DNA of 64,000 nucleotides, taken from contig JAJFKM010000050.1 in the NCBI GenBank assembly GCA_021773215.1, forward strand, positions 1-64,000, given 5' to 3'. Position numbers and translations under genes: made by a program. This DNA is from Gammaproteobacteria bacterium (GTDB lineage Bacteria > Pseudomonadota > Gammaproteobacteria > Eutrophobiales > Eutrophobiaceae). This document shows positions 25,919-34,766 of this stretch, in pieces. Each line of letters starts with the position of its first letter. Positions within the stretch are counted from its first letter, which is position 1. A model generated the notes under the pieces. The model was not told the origin of the DNA. It made no database searches and saw nothing but the letters and a program-made list of their open reading frames with translations.

Positions 25919-26653
25919 CTATTCATTAACACTTAGTATTTGTGATTTAACATCTTCATATTTTATTAGCACGTTATAATTATCACCTTGACTATCACGC
26001 ATATTTGAAACGCCTTCAAACACCCTTAATGCAGGCTTTTCACTGTCATAGTAAAGTTTCAATGTGCCGGCAATGACGCGCACAAAAAAACTGTCTGGTT
26101 CAATGTTTATTAATCTTAATGATTGTCCTTCTTTATTTACGATAGCATCTTGATATATTCTGAAACTTAAAAATTCTTGCATGCTAGGCACAAGAAAATC
26201 GCGTTTGAATTTCTTTCCTTCAATAATCTGGCCCCAGTTCTCAATAATAAAATTATCAAACCCAGCGTCGCTAATCGCGCTATCTTCATAAATTATTTGT
26301 GATTCTTTCCGGGTTTTATCTTTTGATTCACTAAAAATAACTTCATATTTATTGTCTATAAAACGCGTTTTTTCTACATGTCCCGTGAGCGTATTTTCTA
26401 ATGCAAACTCAGGCATAAATTGACTATTACGAAAATCTGCAACCTTACTAGCAAAAATATTTTCCGCAGGGTCCTTATAAATCACTTCTGAGCGCTGTAA
26501 CAGACCATCATTGTATTTCTCATGATGACTTTCGGTATAGAGTAATTTATTAGTAGTACTGTCATAGGCATACCCCACCCGAGTCATGCCATCTCCAGCA
26601 ACAACCGAAGATATCCATAAAGAGAGAATAGTTAATAGAAAGATCCTAAACAT
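25919..26653 (-). CDS. Secreted protein of unknown function, end of lipid operon
   Basis: A 244-residue protein with a signal peptide (residues 1–19) and a mature part rich in beta-strands and charged residues. I recognise no domain. DSFFVRVIAGTLKLYYDSEKPALRVFEGVSN near the C terminus looks like a lipid- or ligand-binding beta sheet, but that is only an impression. It starts 4 bases behind the DUF1475 gene and closes an eight-gene lipid-modification operon. A periplasmic role connected with that operon is the most that can be inferred. Confidence 0.75.
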   Translation of the reverse strand: MFRIFLLTILSLWISSVVAGDGMTRVGYAYDSTTNKLLYTESHHEKYNDGLLQRSEVIYKDPAENIFASKVADFRNSQFMPEFALENTLTGHVEKTRFIDNKYEVIFSESKDKTRKESQIIYEDSAISDAGFDNFIIENWGQIIEGKKFKRDFLVPSMQEFLSFRIYQDAIVNKEGQSLRLINIEPDSFFVRVIAGTLKLYYDSEKPALRVFEGVSNMRDSQGDNYNVLIKYEDVKSQILSVNE

Positions 26654-26657
26654 ATAA

Positions 26658-27023
26658 TTAAGTACTATTACTCCGCTTACCCAACCAAAACCTTGTCATA
26701 TTACCCTCCGCTTCATAAAATGATTTCAGAATATAAAGACAAGACAGCATATTACCAAGTAATAAAATCAGAACAGACCATGATAATGCGATTGTTTTAT
26801 TTTCTTCACGGCATAGAACCCAAAAAGAAAACAGCAATAATCCTAAATAAAGATCAACAAGCGTTACCATGCCCCATGCCATATCGACTAACACAGCACC
26901 CTCTATAAAAAAGTCACCATAGACTAACGCAAAACTGACGACGACTAACATAATTAAGAAACCACCGGAGGCAATAACTGCTGGCATCGAAATAAATCGA
27001 TTTTTGTTAACTGCAGTTCTCAT
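26658..27023 (-). CDS. Small membrane protein, DUF1475-like
   Basis: A 121-residue protein with three hydrophobic helices (about 12–35, 45–68 and 78–100). DMAWGMVTLVDLYLGLLLFSFWVLCREENK and ALSWSVLILLLGNMLSCLYIL resemble DUF1475 membrane proteins. It overlaps the DUF1295 gene by four bases. The function is unknown, but the setting suggests membrane lipid modification. Confidence 0.68.
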   Translation of the reverse strand: MRTAVNKNRFISMPAVIASGGFLIMLVVVSFALVYGDFFIEGAVLVDMAWGMVTLVDLYLGLLLFSFWVLCREENKTIALSWSVLILLLGNMLSCLYILKSFYEAEGNMTRFWLGKRSNST

Positions 27024-27808
27024 GATAAGACCTTCGGTGGCAGAGGGAAGAACATACTTGTCGTTTTCTGATACTCCCTGTAAGCATCACCACGACTACG
27101 GATAGACTGCTGCTCAGTGTAGGGCACACCCGTAATGCGGGTGATAAATACATAAATAACAATCAGACCTGTCCAAGTTAGCCACCAATAATCACTCCCG
27201 TAGCCAATTAAAACAAAAGCCCACCATTGCAGCCATTCAAAAAAATAGTTGGGATGGCGAGAATAACGCCATAGACCAATTTTACAAACAATGCCTTTAT
27301 TGTCAGGGTTTATTCTAAAACGGTGTAATTGTTGATCGCTGATAACCTCGCCAGCGATAGCAATGATCCATACTAGTATCCCGAGCATATCTAAGAAACC
27401 AATGTCAGGATTACTATTTCTTGCCGCGGCCCAAAATGGCAAAGCAAACAATATTGTCCATGTCGCTTGCACTTGAAAGAAAACGAACATCACAACTTGC
27501 GCATACTTACCGCAGTATTCGCGCATGTATCGATAGCGACCATCTTCAACCTCATTCATGACCCGCTTATATAAGAAAGCTCCCAAACGAAAACCCCAGA
27601 AAAGAGCGAGTCCAATAATTAACCATTGGCGGGTTCCATTGTCGATTTGATCCATGAGTATTAACCAGACTCCAACTAGTGGCGTTAAAAATGACCAAGC
27701 AACATCGACGATACCCGCATTCTCTGTTTTAAATTGCACCATCCATAGCAGCAACATCACAAGCGCACTAAAACTCCAGGCAATCAAAAATATTGATGCT
27801 AATGTCAT
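27020..27808 (-). CDS. DUF1295 membrane protein, steroid 5-alpha-reductase-like
   Basis: A 262-residue multi-helix protein of the DUF1295 family. GLWRYSRHPNYFFEWLQWW and the tail VPYTEQQSIRSRGDAYREYQKTTSMFFP are the NADPH-binding signature shared with 3-oxo-5-alpha-steroid 4-dehydrogenases and isoprenylcysteine methyltransferases. Reduction of a lipid double bond is a reasonable guess. It overlaps its neighbours by four bases on both sides, deep in the lipid operon. Confidence 0.86.
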   Translation of the reverse strand: MTLASIFLIAWSFSALVMLLLWMVQFKTENAGIVDVAWSFLTPLVGVWLILMDQIDNGTRQWLIIGLALFWGFRLGAFLYKRVMNEVEDGRYRYMREYCGKYAQVVMFVFFQVQATWTILFALPFWAAARNSNPDIGFLDMLGILVWIIAIAGEVISDQQLHRFRINPDNKGIVCKIGLWRYSRHPNYFFEWLQWWAFVLIGYGSDYWWLTWTGLIVIYVFITRITGVPYTEQQSIRSRGDAYREYQKTTSMFFPLPPKVLS

Positions 27809-28359
27809 TTAGATTTCTCCAAACCAAGAGACATCATTTGTTCTTGGATTAATTGTTGTCTGGTAAATATTTCTGAGGCCCATATTAGTAAGGGCATAGC
27901 AACACACCACATAATCGAAACAACAAAAACAGAAGTGCTTCCGAATAGTGTAATTGCACCCAGCTTTTCACCGGCAAGATAAGCCATTGGGCCTGCAACA
28001 GTTGCCATAGCACCAGCAAGCAGATAACGGCCTTTTAACCACGACATAGAGAGGTTGAGGGTAGCGCTAAGATTTATCCAAAGACAGACCATCCACAGAG
28101 GAGAAGGGCCAGACATCAAAGTGTGCTCGGGAAAGGCTATGAATCCAGTCACGACTAATATTGAATCCAGTAGAAAACCTAAGAGAGCGGCAAATAAAAA
28201 TAACTTTATCTCTGTATTACGTAACCCATCCATGATGGATAAATGAACAAACATCCAGATCATTGTAAAAAGAACACCAATATAGGGCATTCCTTCAGCT
28301 GCCGACATAATCGTAACAAACCAGGCCAGCTGAAACAGGATGAAGTTAGTTATTTTCAC
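27805..28359 (-). CDS. DUF2878 membrane protein
   Basis: A 184-residue protein with five or six membrane helices. FQLAWFVTIMSAAEG, GFLLDSILVVTGFIAFPEH and SPLWMVCLWINLSATLNLSMSWL match DUF2878, a family usually found beside cyclopropane-synthase-like and DUF1365 genes. The start is a GTG at 28359. The enzymatic role, if any, is unknown. Confidence 0.84.
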   Translation of the reverse strand: MKITNFILFQLAWFVTIMSAAEGMPYIGVLFTMIWMFVHLSIMDGLRNTEIKLFLFAALLGFLLDSILVVTGFIAFPEHTLMSGPSPLWMVCLWINLSATLNLSMSWLKGRYLLAGAMATVAGPMAYLAGEKLGAITLFGSTSVFVVSIMWCVAMPLLIWASEIFTRQQLIQEQMMSLGLEKSK

Positions 28360-28368
28360 AGGCTCAGA

Positions 28369-29640
28369 TTAAACTTGATTTGTTGAGCTGATCGCGTTTC
28401 TGCCATAAGCAGGTTTATTCATCAACATATGCACAACACCGGTATAACGCTCAAGAAAGGCTGCCTCGCAATAACAAAGGTAGTATTCCCAAAGCCTGAT
28501 AAAATCATCACCATAACCCTGTTGTTTGACTTCATCGAGTCTTGCATTAAAGTTTTCTCGCCAAACACGCAAGGTCATTGCGTAGTCCAAACCAAAATCT
28601 TCAACATGATTAACACGTAAATCAGATGCCTTTGTCACCGCATCAACCATCGCGGTCAAGGAAGGAACGCAGCTACCAGGGAAAATAAACTGTTGGATAA
28701 AATCAGAACTTTTTAAATATTGTTTATATCGCTGATCAGGCATCGTAATTGCCTGAATCAACATTTGGCCATCATATTTTAATAGTGATGCACAACTAGA
28801 GAAATATGCTGGCAAAAACTCATCGCCAACAGCTTCAATCATCTCGATAGAGACAAGCTTGTCAAATTTTCCGGTTAGATCACGATAATCGCATAGCCTT
28901 AAATCGATAAGATCCGTGAGCCCTTGCTCCGCTATTCGTTCTTTAGCAAGATTGTATTGTTCTGTTGAAATAGTGATCGTTGTGACATGACAACCATAGT
29001 TTTTCGCCGCATGAATCGAAAAACTACCCCAGCCACTACCTATCTCAATTATTTTATGGTGCGCTTGTAGATCAAGTTTGCGACAAATTCGGTCGAGCTT
29101 TTCTATTGAGGCTTCTTCAAGCGTCGATTGATCATTAAGAAATATGGCTGAAGAGTAGGTCATCGTCTTATCTAGGAATAACTGAAACATGTCATTACCG
29201 AGATCGTAATGCGCATGAATATTTTTCTGACTACCTTGACGTGTATTACTTCTCGTTTTATGTCTTCGTCGTAACCACCAATTACCAAGTGCTGCTAAGC
29301 CATTCTCAAGTTGATCTGTATTATCAAGATTTCTTACCATCAACTGAAATAGGCCGACTAAATTATCACAAGACCAATAACCATCTCGATAAGCACTCGC
29401 CGCACCGTTACTGCCCGCCAACAACACATCCACATAAAAACGTAGATCGTGAATCTCTAATGTAAAGTCCGGCTCACGGTTGGCATCGGTTTGCCACACA
29501 TCAAGTTCATCTTTGATAGCAATACAACCAGAAGGCAGGCTACTGATTTTTTGTCGGATTATCTTTTTTGCAATCATGACAAAAACATTTGCCGTGCCCG
29601 TTGTTTTAAATTCATCTGGCTTTAGTGTCGTTGATCTCAT
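28369..29640 (-). CDS. Cyclopropane-fatty-acyl-phospholipid synthase family methyltransferase
   Basis: A 423-residue SAM-dependent methyltransferase of the CFA synthase family, acting on double bonds of acyl chains in phospholipids. The N-terminal lipid-binding region is followed by NIHAHYDLGNDMFQLFLD and the SAM loop IIEIGSGWGSFSIHAA. E. coli has a cysteine where this protein has serine in GSGWG. The ATG at 29640 overlaps the DUF1365 stop (ATGA) and is preferred over a start 26 codons upstream. Members of this group in other bacteria make cyclopropane or methylated acyl chains. Confidence 0.91.
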   Translation of the reverse strand: MRSTTLKPDEFKTTGTANVFVMIAKKIIRQKISSLPSGCIAIKDELDVWQTDANREPDFTLEIHDLRFYVDVLLAGSNGAASAYRDGYWSCDNLVGLFQLMVRNLDNTDQLENGLAALGNWWLRRRHKTRSNTRQGSQKNIHAHYDLGNDMFQLFLDKTMTYSSAIFLNDQSTLEEASIEKLDRICRKLDLQAHHKIIEIGSGWGSFSIHAAKNYGCHVTTITISTEQYNLAKERIAEQGLTDLIDLRLCDYRDLTGKFDKLVSIEMIEAVGDEFLPAYFSSCASLLKYDGQMLIQAITMPDQRYKQYLKSSDFIQQFIFPGSCVPSLTAMVDAVTKASDLRVNHVEDFGLDYAMTLRVWRENFNARLDEVKQQGYGDDFIRLWEYYLCYCEAAFLERYTGVVHMLMNKPAYGRNAISSTNQV

Positions 29641-30401
29641 CTTGTTGTCTCTTGCGTTAAATGTTTTGGGTGAGAATAGAAAGGTGTTTTTTTGAACCAC
29701 AACTTCATGGCCTGCCAATAGATAGTGCTGATAATTTTTATCGTCATTAAGGGATATACAAACAACACTCGATTAAGTTGAAAACCTGTGATCATTTGTC
29801 TTTTTAAATTCATCGTAGCATTAAATACTTTTTCCTCATTTTCAAAACTATTCATATTAACCATTAGTTTTTCTTCTGGTTTTGGCAAATGCCATTCGTA
29901 AACATGATCCATGCCCATGAAAGGCGAGACATGGAATGATTTTAAAAATGAATAGGTATCAGAGTCATTCTCTAATTCAGATTTATCAAGCACATAACAA
30001 TGGGTTTCTCCCCATGGCGTGTTATGCACCTCGGCAACGATATATTCTAGCTCTGTATCCTCATCATTCCAGCAATAATAAAAACTTACTGGGTTCATGC
30101 AGTAACCAAAATAGCGTAAGTGTGTAAGCAACCGAATTGCCCCAGAATGTTCTTGCCCTGTTTTTTTCTTGATGATCTGACGTACACTTTTATCTAGCGG
30201 CACATCGCTATCACCAACATGATCTTTTCGTCTAAACCACGCCAAAGCAGGGCGTTTCGAAGACCATAATGGATTAGCTTTGAATAGCTCCGGTAACTCG
30301 GCTAAATCGAGGTACATCATGTATAAGGTGTAGCGAAAATAATGATTATGCGGTGATAACCGATTATGCGATACCAAGCCTTCATAGATGCAACTATTCA
30401 T
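29637..30401 (-). CDS. DUF1365 family protein
   Basis: A 254-residue protein of the DUF1365 family. Typical stretches are YEGLVSHNRLSPHNHYFRYTLYMMYLDLAEL at the N terminus, RLLTHLRYFGYCMNPVSFYYCW and KSFHVSPFMGMDHVYEW. The biochemical role is not established, but these genes almost always accompany a FAD-dependent oxidase and a CFA-like enzyme, as here, with four-base overlaps on both sides. Confidence 0.92.
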   Translation of the reverse strand: MNSCIYEGLVSHNRLSPHNHYFRYTLYMMYLDLAELPELFKANPLWSSKRPALAWFRRKDHVGDSDVPLDKSVRQIIKKKTGQEHSGAIRLLTHLRYFGYCMNPVSFYYCWNDEDTELEYIVAEVHNTPWGETHCYVLDKSELENDSDTYSFLKSFHVSPFMGMDHVYEWHLPKPEEKLMVNMNSFENEEKVFNATMNLKRQMITGFQLNRVLFVYPLMTIKIISTIYWQAMKLWFKKTPFYSHPKHLTQETTR

Positions 30402-31651
30402 GCTGCTAGCACCTGATCATAAGTAGCACATACAGCTAGTGCGCTACTCACACCATCTTCATGAAAACCATAACCCCAATAAGCACCACAATAGGAAATA
30501 CCGCGTCGGCGGATTAACTTATCATGTTGTGATTGTGCTAAATCTCTACCGGGCTGAAATATCGGATGATAATAATGGATGCGTCGGATTATTTTATCCG
30601 AATCAATCTGATCGGATTGGTTAAGTGAAACACTATATGTCTTCTCGCTCTCAATGCCCTGTAACATATTCATGTTATAACTTACAGCAGCATGACTATT
30701 TTCAGTCGCAGGTATTCTATAGTTCCAACTTGCCCAAGCTCGTTTATTATCTGGTAGAATAGAGGTGTCTGTATGCAGGATGGCTTCATTGTATTGGTAC
30801 TTAAAAAGTTCCAACATGTTATTTTCTTCAGGCTCAATATTTTCTACAAGGCGACGACTAGTATCAGCATGCGTTGCCATTATTACCTCATCAAATAATT
30901 CAGTTGTGGCATCGCTCAACAGCAACTCAACCTGATTATTTTTTCGGGTGACTCTACTCACACCTTTATTTAAATATACCTTTTCACGAAAACCTTTTGT
31001 TAGCGGTTCTATATATTGATAAGAACCCCCTAGCACAGTTCGCCATTGTGGACGGTCATTAACCTGTAACATGCAATGATTATCCAGAAACTCCAGAACA
31101 AACTTGATAGGAAACTTACGAAACTGCGCTGCTGGACTGGACCACAAAGAAGCACCCAGTGGAATCAGATAATATTCAATAAACTTCTCAGAGTACTTAT
31201 TCTTCTTTGCAAACTCGGCAACGGTAACTGTGTCATCAATACCATTGCGCAATGCAGCAGGTGATTCATCATTGAATCGCATGATATCTTTTAACATTCG
31301 CCAAAATTCTGGATTAAGAATATTTTTACGCTGGCTAAACACTCGGTTGAGATCACTACCGTTGTATTCTAGACCAGATTTTTCGCAATGAACGCTGAAA
31401 CTCATGTCTGACTCTCGACTCTCTACATTCAAGACATCAAACAATCTGCATAAATTTGGATAGTTAGTTTTGTTGAAAACAATGAAGCCAGTATCAACTG
31501 GAATTTGTTTATTACCTTCTTTGACAAGAATGGTATTGGTATGTCCGCCAATATAATCATTAGCTTCGAACACATGCACATCATGTTCACGATGTAACAT
31601 ATATGCGGCTGTTAAACCGGAGATACCAGTACCGACTACAGCAATCTTCAT
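30398..31651 (-). CDS. FAD-dependent amine-oxidase-like protein
   Basis: A 417-residue flavoprotein with the N-terminal dinucleotide site VVGTGISGLTAAYML and the second FAD motif near VDTGFIVFNKTNYPNL. The C-terminal GISYCGAYWGYGFHEDGVSSAL closes the FAD site. It belongs to the NAD/FAD oxidoreductase group encoded with DUF1365 and CFA-like enzymes. In Rhodobacter a relative in furan fatty acid synthesis desaturates methylated acyl chains. Here the role is inferred from context. Confidence 0.9.
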   Translation of the reverse strand: MKIAVVGTGISGLTAAYMLHREHDVHVFEANDYIGGHTNTILVKEGNKQIPVDTGFIVFNKTNYPNLCRLFDVLNVESRESDMSFSVHCEKSGLEYNGSDLNRVFSQRKNILNPEFWRMLKDIMRFNDESPAALRNGIDDTVTVAEFAKKNKYSEKFIEYYLIPLGASLWSSPAAQFRKFPIKFVLEFLDNHCMLQVNDRPQWRTVLGGSYQYIEPLTKGFREKVYLNKGVSRVTRKNNQVELLLSDATTELFDEVIMATHADTSRRLVENIEPEENNMLELFKYQYNEAILHTDTSILPDNKRAWASWNYRIPATENSHAAVSYNMNMLQGIESEKTYSVSLNQSDQIDSDKIIRRIHYYHPIFQPGRDLAQSQHDKLIRRRGISYCGAYWGYGFHEDGVSSALAVCATYDQVLAA

Positions 31652-32601
31652 TGTTGTCGACCTTCTTCCAATATATGTACCGGCACCGGTTTTAGATCTT
31701 TAGCTAGACCAATAGCAGCAAACATATTAATCAAAATAAAGCTGATGTCTAATTCGCCACGGTAAAAACCTTGTCGCGTCGATGCAGGATAACGATGATG
31801 ATTATTATGCCAACCTTCCCCGAGAGTCAAAAAGGCTAACCAAATATTGTTACGACTATCATCATTAGTATCAAATCGACGCTTGCCAAAGACATGTGCC
31901 AGAGAATTAATAGTGTAAGTTGCATGATAGAGAACAACAGTTGAAATAAGCCCTCCCCAAACCAAAAGTTGCACACCACTGGTATTTAACGCGGGGAAAT
32001 ATGCTGCCAAAATACTACCTAGAAAATAACACCCTAAAAATAAGAACAAGAAAGGCACCCAATCAAACTTTTCCAATAATCTGAGCTCGGGGTATTTGAG
32101 TAAATCTTTTATACGGTGATCGTGTAATGAAAAATTTCCACGACGAAAGAACCAAAGCATATGACTATTCAGAAAACCATTCCTTGGCGAATGTGGATCA
32201 ATCTCTGTATCTGAATTTACATGATGACCCCGATGATGACCTGCCCACCATAGCGGGCCCCGCTGTCCTGCGGTACAACCGGAAAAGGCCATTAAGAATT
32301 GAACCGGGCGCGACACAGCATAAGTACGATGGGAAAAATACCGATGATAGAACGCAGTAATAAAAAACATCCTGACTAAATACAATGCCAACATTAGTCC
32401 AACAGCAACCCAACTAATACCCACATAAAAAACACTCAAGCAGGCAATATGCATAGAGATAAACACCACCAATCTAGAACCATCGATCTGGTGCTTCTCT
32501 TCATCGCTTAATCCTTCATACAATGAGGCATCATTAAACATCCAACGCCAAAACTTTTGGGAAATAGATGGATTGCTCGATGTTTGTGAATTTTCGCTCA
32601 T
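31648..32601 (-). CDS. Acyl-CoA/fatty acid desaturase, delta-9 type
   Basis: A 317-residue membrane diiron desaturase. The three histidine boxes are HRYFSH (H86–H91), HHRGHH (122–127) and HNNHH (265–269), with four hydrophobic helices around them. Such enzymes introduce a cis double bond into saturated acyl chains using oxygen. It is the first gene of the lipid operon and could create the double bond that the CFA-like enzyme then modifies. A direct-repeat operator-like site lies about 60 bases upstream. Confidence 0.93.
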   Translation of the reverse strand: MSENSQTSSNPSISQKFWRWMFNDASLYEGLSDEEKHQIDGSRLVVFISMHIACLSVFYVGISWVAVGLMLALYLVRMFFITAFYHRYFSHRTYAVSRPVQFLMAFSGCTAGQRGPLWWAGHHRGHHVNSDTEIDPHSPRNGFLNSHMLWFFRRGNFSLHDHRIKDLLKYPELRLLEKFDWVPFLFLFLGCYFLGSILAAYFPALNTSGVQLLVWGGLISTVVLYHATYTINSLAHVFGKRRFDTNDDSRNNIWLAFLTLGEGWHNNHHRYPASTRQGFYRGELDISFILINMFAAIGLAKDLKPVPVHILEEGRQQ

Positions 32602-32660
32602 AAATACCCTTTATTTTTATGTAGCTTATAATCCTGCCTGTGAACAGACAGTCGAGCAGA

Positions 32661-32678
32661 TGTGAAGATTATGTGAAG
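32661..32678. promoter_or_regulatory. Direct-repeat response-regulator site upstream of the desaturase operon
   Basis: TGTGAAG occurs twice (32661–32667, 32672–32678) with an 11-base period. On the gene strand it reads CTTCACATAATCTTCACA. A close relative precedes the response-regulator gene (34729–34746), agreeing at 15 of 18 positions. Tandem 11-bp repeats are typical of OmpR/PhoB-family binding. Confidence 0.6.
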
Positions 32679-32696
32679 AAGCTAAAAACGACAGCT

Positions 32697-33989
32697 TTAT
32701 TCTGATGAAGCTTCCGGGAAGTTAATTTTTACTCTCGTACCAGAGCCTAATTGACTGTCAACATCAATGGCCCAGTGAAACCGCTCAGACAACATTTTAA
32801 CAATGGTTAAACCTACGCCATAGCCACCACGTTGTTTATTATTGCCCTGCTGAAATGGTTTGAACATTTTTTCAACGTCTTCTTTTGCGATCCCGATACC
32901 GCTGTCCTCAATGATAAGATCATTCGCAAAGATAGTGATGTTGATGCTGCCTTCATCAGTATAGGAAAACGCATTGCGTATTAGATTGCCGATCATTACC
33001 GACAGCACCTTGTCTGATCCAATCACATACAATTTATTGTTTTCTATAATGGAGACGTTTACCGGTTTATTCACCAAAAGACTGTTTGTCCTTTCAACCT
33101 CTTCTGATACAACATCATTAATACAGACTGGCTCAAAAGATAATGCACTGTCTGACTCTCTCGCAAGTATCAACAGGGCCTCAATTAATTCTTCCATATC
33201 TGCAGCATTATTCTTTATACGCTGCAAGGGTCTTGTCTGAGACTCATTAAGCGACTCATCTTCCAATAATAAATCCGTAGCAATCTTGATTACGGTTATA
33301 GGACTACGTAATTCATGACTCGCATCTCGAGTAAAATTACGTTCACGCACAACAAACGATTCAATCCTCTCAGATAAATCCGACAATGCTTGAGATAAAA
33401 TAGCAACTTCCTGATCAACGTTGTCTGGCAGGGCTTGTTTAAGCTTTTCAGAAAACTCATCGCTTAATGGATCTAACACCTCAAGCGTTTTCGCCATTTT
33501 AATTATTGGCGAGACTGCCTGTGATAGAAAGCGATATGACACCCAGCCAGAGAGATAGATAACGATAAGAAAAAGTGCAAGGGGAAATATACCAAAAAAC
33601 AAAGCCAATTCACTGACCTGCTCACCATCGAATTCGAGATAAAGAACTTCACCTTTATGTTCTGAAACATGCACAATATAAAGGTCTGAATTACTATCGG
33701 TTAGCTTGTATAAACCCGGATCGAGCTTTAAAAATTCAGCCGGAATAACAACATCAGCCGATTTAATATAACCAGTTAAGTTGAATGTATTAGGCCTTGG
33801 GCTAGCGTTATCTTTGTCGTACAGCACCCAGTAATGAGATGCTTCATCGTCCAATGCACGTTGGATCAAGATATCTCCAATAACAAAACGAGCGGCATAA
33901 ACTCCTAATAGGGCAATGACACTTATCAGTGCGGCCTGTACTAAAAAAGCCTGTAACAAGCGTTGATTGATTCCCCTGTTAGTGGTCAT
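32697..33989 (-). CDS. Two-component sensor histidine kinase
   Basis: A 430-residue membrane kinase: helix 1 (about 13–35), a periplasmic segment of about 90 residues (DDEASHYWVLYDKDNASPRPNTFNLTGY), helix 2 (129–152), a HAMP-like linker, a HisKA domain with the phosphorylated H225 in FTRDASHELRSP and an ATPase domain (NLIRNAF, EDSGIGI, GYGVGLTIV). The ATG at 33989 is preferred over a TTG three codons upstream, and both overlap the regulator gene. The signal is unknown. The downstream desaturase operon is the probable target. Confidence 0.9.
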   Translation of the reverse strand: MTTNRGINQRLLQAFLVQAALISVIALLGVYAARFVIGDILIQRALDDEASHYWVLYDKDNASPRPNTFNLTGYIKSADVVIPAEFLKLDPGLYKLTDSNSDLYIVHVSEHKGEVLYLEFDGEQVSELALFFGIFPLALFLIVIYLSGWVSYRFLSQAVSPIIKMAKTLEVLDPLSDEFSEKLKQALPDNVDQEVAILSQALSDLSERIESFVVRERNFTRDASHELRSPITVIKIATDLLLEDESLNESQTRPLQRIKNNAADMEELIEALLILARESDSALSFEPVCINDVVSEEVERTNSLLVNKPVNVSIIENNKLYVIGSDKVLSVMIGNLIRNAFSYTDEGSINITIFANDLIIEDSGIGIAKEDVEKMFKPFQQGNNKQRGGYGVGLTIVKMLSERFHWAIDVDSQLGSGTRVKINFPEASSE

Positions 33990-34680
33990 CAGGATCAACC
34001 AGTCTAAAACCTGTATTTTGCATGGTTTCCATCAATTGCTTTTCAAACGGCTTATCAATTGATTTTCTCAAATTATAAATATGGCTACGTAGAGTATCGC
34101 TATCCGGTAAGATATCACCCCAAACTTGACGTTCTATCTCGCGCCTACTAACAACACGCGGTGAAGCATGCATAAGAATCTTTAGAATTTTAATGCCAAT
34201 CGGCGTTAGTTTAATAGACGTATTGGCGCGTGAGACTTCCATGGTGCCGGAATCAAATACGAGATCAGCAACGTGTAATTTCTCCGGACTGACCAAGCCA
34301 CGTTGTCGACGTATCATGGCTCTTACCCTTGCTTCCAGTTCCTTAATCTCAAAAGGCTTAACCAGATAGTCATCAGCACCTGCATCCAATCCAGCAATCT
34401 TATCTTGTAATGTATCTCTGGCGGTCAATATCAATACTGGCACTACACGTTTTGCTTCATTACGTACTTTTTCTAACAGAGCAATACCATCCATACCAGG
34501 CAGCATGAGATCAAGGATAATGGCATCATAGTCATTACTTACGGCAAGGTGTAAACCGGTCACGCCATCGGCGGCATGATCCATGACGTAATCGCATCGT
34601 TCAAGATACTCACATACCATTTCAGCAATATCATAATGGTCTTCTATGAGAAGTAGATGACCCTGATTATTTGCGGACAT
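33979..34680 (-). CDS. Two-component response regulator, OmpR family
   Basis: A 233-residue regulator with a receiver domain (phosphorylated D57 in IILDLMLPGMDG, lysine in DDYLVKPFEI) and a C-terminal winged-helix DNA-binding domain (VVSRREIERQVWG … LRSHIYNLRKSID). It overlaps the kinase gene. A tandem repeat like the one upstream of the desaturase precedes it, suggesting autoregulation. Confidence 0.94.
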   Translation of the reverse strand: MSANNQGHLLLIEDHYDIAEMVCEYLERCDYVMDHAADGVTGLHLAVSNDYDAIILDLMLPGMDGIALLEKVRNEAKRVVPVLILTARDTLQDKIAGLDAGADDYLVKPFEIKELEARVRAMIRRQRGLVSPEKLHVADLVFDSGTMEVSRANTSIKLTPIGIKILKILMHASPRVVSRREIERQVWGDILPDSDTLRSHIYNLRKSIDKPFEKQLMETMQNTGFRLVDPDDH

Positions 34681-34728
34681 AACTTAAACCAATGCTCTGT
34701 TAAAGATAAAACATTACACAACAAATAA

Positions 34729-34746
34729 TGTGATGACTATGTGAAA
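34729..34746. promoter_or_regulatory. Direct-repeat site upstream of the response-regulator gene
   Basis: TGTGATG (34729–34735) and TGTGAAA (34740–34746) lie 11 bases apart. On the gene strand this reads TTTCACATAGTCATCACA, close to the site upstream of the desaturase. It is 49–66 bases before the regulator ATG, consistent with autoregulation. Confidence 0.55.
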
Positions 34747-34766
34747 TTACTCAATAAGTATTCAGA

